Shown: positions 4,748 to 8,498 of the stretch, piece after piece
Layout of the letters: each line of letters starts with the position of its first letter
Numbering within the stretch: position 1 is the stretch's first letter
NCBI GenBank assembly: GCA_029932675.1
Contig: JAOZPP010000078.1
Coordinates: 7,222-15,719, forward strand
Reading direction: 5' to 3'
DNA length: 8,498 nucleotides
From: a bacterium
GTDB taxonomy: Bacteria > SM23-81 > DAOVCL01
The notes under the pieces: model-generated
Database searches by the model: none
The model's input: the letters and a program-made list of their open reading frames with translations, nothing else
What the model was told of the DNA's origin: nothing
Program-made: the position numbers and the translations under genes

Positions 4748-6283
4748 ATGAGATGGTTTGGCCTCTTGGGGGTGCTGGTGGTTTTTGGCTGGGCGAGTTC
4801 CCTGGCTCAGGACATCTCCTTTGGCCCCAGCATCAAGGTCAATGATGATACCACCACCAGGAACCAGTTGTCTCCTTCCTTGGCTGTGGACAGGGAGGGC
4901 AACCTCTACCTGTCCTGGCAGGACCTGAGGAATTTAGACATCACCGGGAGGGGGAACATCTACTTCTCCTCATCCTTTGATGGGGGCAGGACCTGGGCGA
5001 AGAACAGGATGATAGACCCGGACAGGGGCACCCCCAGCGATCCCCATCTGGCCTGTGATAGCTCAGGTAACATCTACTTTGTCTGGGCTGATGAGCCTAA
5101 GGGGGAGATCTACTTCTCTATGTCCTGTGATAAGGGGACAACCTGGACCCAGGCAGTGAGGGTTGATGATGGTCTCCATAGCTCATACGGCCCAGCCTTA
5201 GCTGTGGATGATAAGGGATGGATCTATGTAGTCTGGAGTGATACCAGGGAGGATTGGGATATCTATTTTTCTATGTCCACAGATGCGGGGACCACTTGGA
5301 CTCCCAATGTGAGGGTAAACTACCCACCTTCCAATCTTCAGTTGGCGAGTGACATAGCTGTGGATAAGAAGGGAGTTATCTATGTGGTCTGGTTAGATTT
5401 CCGGAGTGGGGTGAAATGGGATCTGTATTTCTCCAAGTCTGCAGATGCTGGCTCTACCTGGTCTCTGAGCAAGAAAGTGAACAATGATGATATTAACGGA
5501 AGCATAGCAAATGATCCCTCCCTGGTGGTAGACAGCAATGGTGGTTTATATGTAGTTTGGACCTATCAAGGCAATCATACGACAGGCGTCTATTTCTCTC
5601 GCTCTGGGAATGGGGGATGGAGCTGGACAAGGACGGTGAAGGTGAACACAGATTCCATATACCAATACTCAGATCCCTGCCTGAGCATTGATGCCCAGGG
5701 CAGGCTCTATATTGCGTGGCATGCTCTGGCGGTATACCCTGACTCCTTCCATATCTACTTTTCTATGTCCCAGGACAGTGGTAGAACCTGGCTTAGTCCC
5801 AATATTCAGGTAGATGAGATGGATTGGGGGGCTCTGCGACCTTCGCTTGGAGCAATAAAGAATGGTGAGCTTTACATAGCCTGGGATGAAGTAAAGGATT
5901 CCAGAGGTGGAGCTGACATCTACTTCTCCTCAGACACCGTCTTTAGTGGGATAGAGGAGTGGAGGGAGAATCCCGTGGTGATAAAGGACTTTGAGCTGGG
6001 ACAGAACTGGCCCAATCCCTTCAACCCCACCACAATTATTAATTATGAATTGAGAATTAAGAATTCCCCTGTCCGCACCACCCTGAAGGTCTACAACATC
6101 TTAGGGCAGGAGGTGAAAACTTTAGTTAGCGAGGAGCAAAGGGCAGGGAGCTATGAGGTGATCTGGGATGGAAGGGATAACCGGGGCAAGCCAGTGGCCA
6201 GTGGGGTGTACTTCTACAGGTTAGAAGTTAAAGGTGATGGGTTAAAGGCAACGAGGACAAAGAAGCTGGTGTTACTGAGATAA
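4748..6283 (+). CDS. Secreted seven-repeat BNR/Asp-box beta-propeller protein with T9SS sorting domain, copy 1
   Basis: A 511-aa protein from the ATG at 4748, seven bases after GAAGGGGG (4733-4740); the ATG at 4742 is an alternative, and the one at 4703 would place a charged stretch before the signal peptide. Residues 1-22 are a signal peptide (cleavage near L-A-Q). Then come seven repeats of about 50-60 aa, each with S-x-A-V-D-x-x-G-x-x-Y-V-V-W and I-Y-F-S strands. Asp-boxes S-x-D-x-G-x-T-W are seen in repeats 1-4 and 6 (SSFDGGRTW, MSCDKGTTW, MSTDAGTTW, KSADAGSTW, MSQDSGRTW); repeat 5 is degenerate (SGNGGWSW) and repeat 7 lacks one. The fold is sialidase-like, but I see no arginine-triad context proving sialidase activity, so a binding or structural role is as likely. 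Residues 415-511 form the FlgD-Ig/T9SS tail. The stop is 17 bp before the next start. Confidence 0.85.
   Translation: MRWFGLLGVLVVFGWASSLAQDISFGPSIKVNDDTTTRNQLSPSLAVDREGNLYLSWQDLRNLDITGRGNIYFSSSFDGGRTWAKNRMIDPDRGTPSDPHLACDSSGNIYFVWADEPKGEIYFSMSCDKGTTWTQAVRVDDGLHSSYGPALAVDDKGWIYVVWSDTREDWDIYFSMSTDAGTTWTPNVRVNYPPSNLQLASDIAVDKKGVIYVVWLDFRSGVKWDLYFSKSADAGSTWSLSKKVNNDDINGSIANDPSLVVDSNGGLYVVWTYQGNHTTGVYFSRSGNGGWSWTRTVKVNTDSIYQYSDPCLSIDAQGRLYIAWHALAVYPDSFHIYFSMSQDSGRTWLSPNIQVDEMDWGALRPSLGAIKNGELYIAWDEVKDSRGGADIYFSSDTVFSGIEEWRENPVVIKDFELGQNWPNPFNPTTIINYELRIKNSPVRTTLKVYNILGQEVKTLVSEEQRAGSYEVIWDGRDNRGKPVASGVYFYRLEVKGDGLKATRTKKLVLLR
6041..6069 (+). repeat. Heptamer-repeat insertion inside a sorting domain, copy 2
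   Basis: AATTATGAATTGAGAATTAA followed by GAATTCCCC, encoding N-Y-E-L-R-I-K-N-S-P. It differs from the 4352 copy at one base and from the 7588 copy at one base. Confidence 0.6.
6227..6273 (+). repeat. 47-bp identical 3' coding segment, copy 1
   Basis: Bases 6227-6273 equal 7774-7820 exactly. They encode the last residues of the sorting domain (V-K-G-D-G-L-K-A-T-R-T-K-K-L-V). The propeller parts of the two genes are far less similar in DNA, so the tail has been homogenised or recently copied. Confidence 0.85.
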
Positions 6284-6300
6284 TAAGGAGGGTAGGTAAG

Positions 6301-7830
6301 ATGAGAGGGTTGAAATTAGGATTTTTGATGGCTTTTATCTTAGGGGTCTTTTTATGGTCAGGAATGCTTTTAGCTCAGGATGCGAGCTTTGGGCCAAGTA
6401 TCAGGGTGGATGATGCTGATACAAGCAGTTGGGGTTGTTTTTCTCCGACACTGGCAGTGGATAGGAATGGCAACATCTATGTAGCCTGGCAAGACGGGAG
6501 GAAGAATCAAGGTTGGGACATCTATTTTTCCAGTTCCTTTGATGGAGGAACAACCTGGAGCAAAAATGTAATGGTAAGCGATAAAATCGAGCCACCCATT
6601 CCGACCCTCTCTCTAGAGGTTGATGCTAAGGGCAATCTTTACTTAGTCTGGGAAGATATGGGAACGGGCAATGTTTATTTTTCTATGTCCCGAGATAGTG
6701 GGAAAAGTTGGACTTCAGAAATACAGGTGAATGATTGGGGACACTGCTCAGCTAAAATGTCCCCCTCTTTAGCTGTGGATGATACTGGGATTACCTATGT
6801 AACCTGGGCAGATGACAGGTGGGGCCCAATGTTTCCTGGCATCTGCTTTTCAATGTCTACCAATGCTGGGACAACGTGGGTTCCTAATGTATGGGTAATA
6901 GAGCCCAACGATGTAGCTCATTGTCTTTCTTCTATTGCCCTCGATAGGCAAGGAAATATCTATGTGGTCTGGGTTGACAGCATCACACTTTTCAGTGCCG
7001 ATATCTACTTTTCTAAGTCTATCGATGGTGGGAAGAGATGGTCCCCAAAGATCAAGGTGAATAATGTTCCTGGAGGAATCTCATTCTATCCCTCTATAGC
7101 CATAGATAAAGGTGGCATCATCTATGTTGTTTGGCAGTATGAATTCAGAGACGTTTACCTTGGCAGATCCACCGATGGTGGCATAACTTGGAATGACCCC
7201 AGCATCAAGGTAAACAATGATAGTTTAAGCGCCAACGATGCTCAACCCCAGATTGATGTAGATGACAAGGGTAAGTTGTATGTGGTCTGGGATGCGGCTT
7301 CCCAAATTCTATTTGCTATGTCCAGTGATAGTGGTAGGACCTGGAGTGATCCGAGTATAAGGGTTGATGATAGCACTTTGTTTCTCTCTGCGGATCCGTG
7401 CCTTGATCTTGGGCCAGATGGGATCTACGTTGCCTTCAGAAGCCAAAAACAGACAGGTGCGCCTCACGTCTACTTTACCAAAGGTTCGCTAACTGGTATT
7501 AAGGAGGAGCCGGGGGATGGGTATCAGATATTGGATTACAGGCTTAAGCAAAACTGGCCGAATCCGTTTAATGCAACCACAATCATTAATTATGAATTAA
7601 GAATTAAGAATTCCCCCATCCACACCATCCTGAAGATTTACAACATCCTGGGGCAAGAGGTGAAAACTTTAGTTAGCGAAGAGCAAAGAGGAGGGAGCTA
7701 TGAGGTAACCTGGGATGGAAGGGATAACACTGGTAGCCCTGTGGCGAGTGGGCTATATCTCTGTAGGTTAGAGGTTAAAGGTGATGGGTTAAAGGCAACG
7801 AGGACAAAGAAGCTGGTGTTGCTCAGGTGA
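6301..7830 (+). CDS. Secreted seven-repeat BNR/Asp-box beta-propeller protein with T9SS sorting domain, copy 2
   Basis: A 509-aa protein; SD AAGGAGGG (6285-6292) lies eight bases before the ATG. Residues 1-25 are a signal peptide (cleavage near L-L-A-Q), followed by D-A-S-F-G-P-S-I-R-V-D-D, matching the mature start of its upstream paralogue. Seven propeller repeats follow with Asp-boxes SSFDGGTTW, MSRDSGKSW, MSTNAGTTW, KSIDGGKRW, RSTDGGITW and MSSDSGRTW; the seventh has none. Residues 413-509 are the T9SS tail with the variant NPFNA in place of NPFNP. Repeat number matches the paralogue, so this is a whole-gene tandem duplication; the propeller has diverged while the tail DNA stays near-identical. 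Both are likely co-transcribed and exported to the surface or medium. No enzyme activity can be assigned from visible residues. Confidence 0.85.
   Translation: MRGLKLGFLMAFILGVFLWSGMLLAQDASFGPSIRVDDADTSSWGCFSPTLAVDRNGNIYVAWQDGRKNQGWDIYFSSSFDGGTTWSKNVMVSDKIEPPIPTLSLEVDAKGNLYLVWEDMGTGNVYFSMSRDSGKSWTSEIQVNDWGHCSAKMSPSLAVDDTGITYVTWADDRWGPMFPGICFSMSTNAGTTWVPNVWVIEPNDVAHCLSSIALDRQGNIYVVWVDSITLFSADIYFSKSIDGGKRWSPKIKVNNVPGGISFYPSIAIDKGGIIYVVWQYEFRDVYLGRSTDGGITWNDPSIKVNNDSLSANDAQPQIDVDDKGKLYVVWDAASQILFAMSSDSGRTWSDPSIRVDDSTLFLSADPCLDLGPDGIYVAFRSQKQTGAPHVYFTKGSLTGIKEEPGDGYQILDYRLKQNWPNPFNATTIINYELRIKNSPIHTILKIYNILGQEVKTLVSEEQRGGSYEVTWDGRDNTGSPVASGLYLCRLEVKGDGLKATRTKKLVLLR
7588..7616 (+). repeat. Heptamer-repeat insertion inside a sorting domain, copy 3
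   Basis: AATTATGAATTAAGAATTAA followed by GAATTCCCC. Here the heptamer GAATTAA is clearest: two full copies plus a partial third (GAATT, then CCCC). It encodes N-Y-E-L-R-I-K-N-S-P in the same frame as the other two copies. Confidence 0.6.
7774..7820 (+). repeat. 47-bp identical 3' coding segment, copy 2
   Basis: Exact copy of 6227-6273 at the end of the second propeller gene. Further blocks upstream in the two sorting domains (for example the GAGGTGAAAACTTTAGTTAG run at 6111-6130 and its counterpart) are also identical. Confidence 0.85.
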
Positions 7831-7843
7831 AAGGAGGTGTAAG

Positions 7844-7900
7844 ATGGCAAATAGCCAATCCCGAACCTTTAATCCGGAGGTAATGAAAATGTTTGGTTAA
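7844..7900 (+). CDS. Very short ORF with strong ribosome binding site, 18 codons (possible leader peptide)
   Basis: ATG at 7844 lies six bases after AGGAGG (7832-7837), which begins immediately after the stop of the second propeller gene. It encodes MANSQSRTFNPEVMKMFG and then TAA. No signal peptide is present. It could be a regulatory leader peptide, a translational coupling device, or the stump of a decayed gene. A palindrome and hairpin follow directly, which favours a regulatory reading. Expression is not demonstrable from sequence. Confidence 0.4.
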   Translation: MANSQSRTFNPEVMKMFG

Positions 7901-7904
7901 GGAT

Positions 7905-7939
7905 TCTCTATAGAGAGCGGGTCGGATGAATCCAGACCC
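7905..7939. repeat. Palindrome and hairpin between the short ORFs
   Basis: TCTCTATAGAGA (7905-7916) is a perfect 12-bp palindrome. Directly after, GGGTC-GGA (7919-7926) pairs with TCC-A-GACCC (7931-7939) around TGAA, with one bulged A. There is no T-run, so attenuation by a simple terminator is not evident. Confidence 0.45.
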
Positions 7940-7973
7940 TACAAGCCTTTAACCTTCAGCAAGGAGGAGCAAA

Positions 7974-8009
7974 ATGCAAGAAGTAAAGAGCTTTTCAGAG
8001 GTGAGATAA
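7974..8009 (+). CDS. Very short ORF with strong ribosome binding site, 11 codons (possible leader peptide)
   Basis: ATG at 7974 is six bases after AAGGAGG (7961-7967). It encodes MQEVKSFSEVR and then TAA, ending 27 bp before the C25-type gene. It is the second SD-equipped mini-ORF in a row. It may tune translation of the downstream gene or be chance; no function is assigned. Confidence 0.3.
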   Translation: MQEVKSFSEVR

Positions 8010-8036
8010 AGAGGTGAAACTAAACAAGGAGCGAGA

Positions 8037-8492
8037 ATGAAAGCTTTGAGAAATTTCTTCATGATCTCCTCGGTTCTTTTGGCTATTCTTGTTTTAGCCG
8101 GAGGAGATGCTTCTGCTATAGTGCAGAAAAGCCTGACATATAGCCAGTCTCAGCTTTCTTTCAGCCATATTGAGGGCTATGACTTCGTCTCCTTGCCTGG
8201 CTGTATCCATATGGGAGCTCCTGGAGAGCCATCTCTACCGGTGAGGACTCTCCGGTTTGCCATCCCTAGGGATACCCGGGTAGCTGGTTTCCACATAACC
8301 GCTCTTGATTCCGAGGAAGTTCCGGGGACCTATCTTATCTATCCGGTTCAGGAACCAATAATCTTTGACGGTTCCCCCCCGCCGGATTTCGTCCCTCCGG
8401 ATACATCGATCTATAACTCCTCGGAGCCTTTCCCCGGGGTGGTCTTAACCCAACTTTCGCTCTTTGAAAAAATTTTCCTTGTTTTTCAATGA
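8037..8492 (+). pseudogene. Truncated gingipain-type (peptidase C25) precursor, N-terminal part only
   Basis: SD AAGGAG (8026-8031) lies five bases before the ATG. Residues 1-27 are a signal peptide (cleavage near A-S-A). Residues about 28-136 match the pattern of the C25 propeptide / N-terminal region: G-A-P-G-E-P-S-L-P-V-R-T-L-R-F-A-I-P (60-77), V-P-G-T-Y-L-I-Y-P-V-Q (95-105), P-P-P-D-F-V-P-P-D (114-122), and S-E-P-F-P-G-V-V (129-136). Family members usually continue for many hundreds of residues with His and Cys catalytic residues and often a T9SS tail. Here the frame goes on for 15 unrelated codons and stops with TGA at 8490-8492. The break at about 8444 coincides with a switch to A+T-rich sequence, suggesting disruption by an insertion. 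A frameshift or assembly junction is the alternative. The peptidase domain itself is not in the window. Confidence 0.65.
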
Positions 8493-8498
8493 GTTATG
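8444..8498. mobile_element. Possible terminus of an insertion sequence disrupting the C25 gene
   Basis: After the family-like G-V-V codons, the DNA changes to TTAACCCAACTTTCGC (8445-8460) and an A+T-rich run. It resembles the kind of non-coding end I associate with transposase-bearing elements, but I cannot name one from memory with certainty. No transposase, target duplication or second end is in view, so this rests on the broken gene and the composition change. Confidence 0.3.

Noticed and set aside
4642-4845. 67-codon frame on the + strand overlapping the first Asp-box propeller gene
   Set aside because: It runs out of frame through the signal-peptide coding region of a well-supported gene and covers the intergenic hairpins.
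4748-7830. Assigning the two Asp-box proteins as active sialidases
   Set aside because: Asp-boxes are structural and occur in many non-enzymatic propellers; I could not identify the arginine triad, Tyr/Glu or Asp catalytic set.

Overview
The window reads as a piece of an uncultured bacterium from the broad FCB / WOR-3 / TA06 / KSB1-like candidate phyla. The main clue is a C-terminal tail (motifs F-x-L-x-Q-N-W-P-N-P-F-N followed by L-K-V-Y-N-I-L-G-Q-E-V) on three large exported proteins. This is the FlgD-Ig / type IX secretion (T9SS) type A sorting domain. A truncated gingipain-type (C25) protein at the right end fits the same secretion system. I cannot place the organism more precisely. All supported genes are on the + strand.

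Left region (1-2573) is the most unusual part. Two paralogous small secreted peptides sit in tandem, the first cut by the window edge. They have nucleotide-identical leaders, divergent middles and the same C-terminal two-cysteine motif CHGWGFTC. They are followed by an exported beta-propeller protein and, overlapping by one base, a membrane-anchored thioredoxin-like protein with a CVGC redox centre. This resembles the peptide + propeller + TlpA neighbourhoods I recall around NVEALA peptides in Bacteroides, but the motif is different. I propose an undescribed secreted-peptide system in which the thioredoxin-like protein acts on the peptide cysteines. Direct and inverted copies of a short GC-rich motif surround the peptide genes.

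Middle region (2574-3754) is mostly non-coding. It holds a long imperfect inverted repeat just after the redoxin gene, a cluster of five TGTAAAC/GTTTACA heptamers including a perfect 13-bp hairpin, a terminator-like hairpin, and then a well-spaced sigma-54 (-24/-12) promoter candidate. About 255 nt of strongly self-complementary leader separate that promoter from a 48-codon gene with a strong Shine-Dalgarno (SD) sequence. A doubtful second reading frame follows in the same frame after two stops.

Right region (3755-8498) encodes T9SS-type cargo: a cohesin-like protein, two seven-repeat BNR/Asp-box beta-propeller proteins, two very short ORFs with strong SDs, and the N-terminal part of a C25 peptidase precursor. 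The last is cut off at about 8444 by sequence that looks foreign, perhaps the end of an insertion sequence. The three sorting domains share a heptamer-repeat-encoded insertion, and the two propeller genes share near-identical 3' ends, which suggests gene conversion or recent duplication of the tail.
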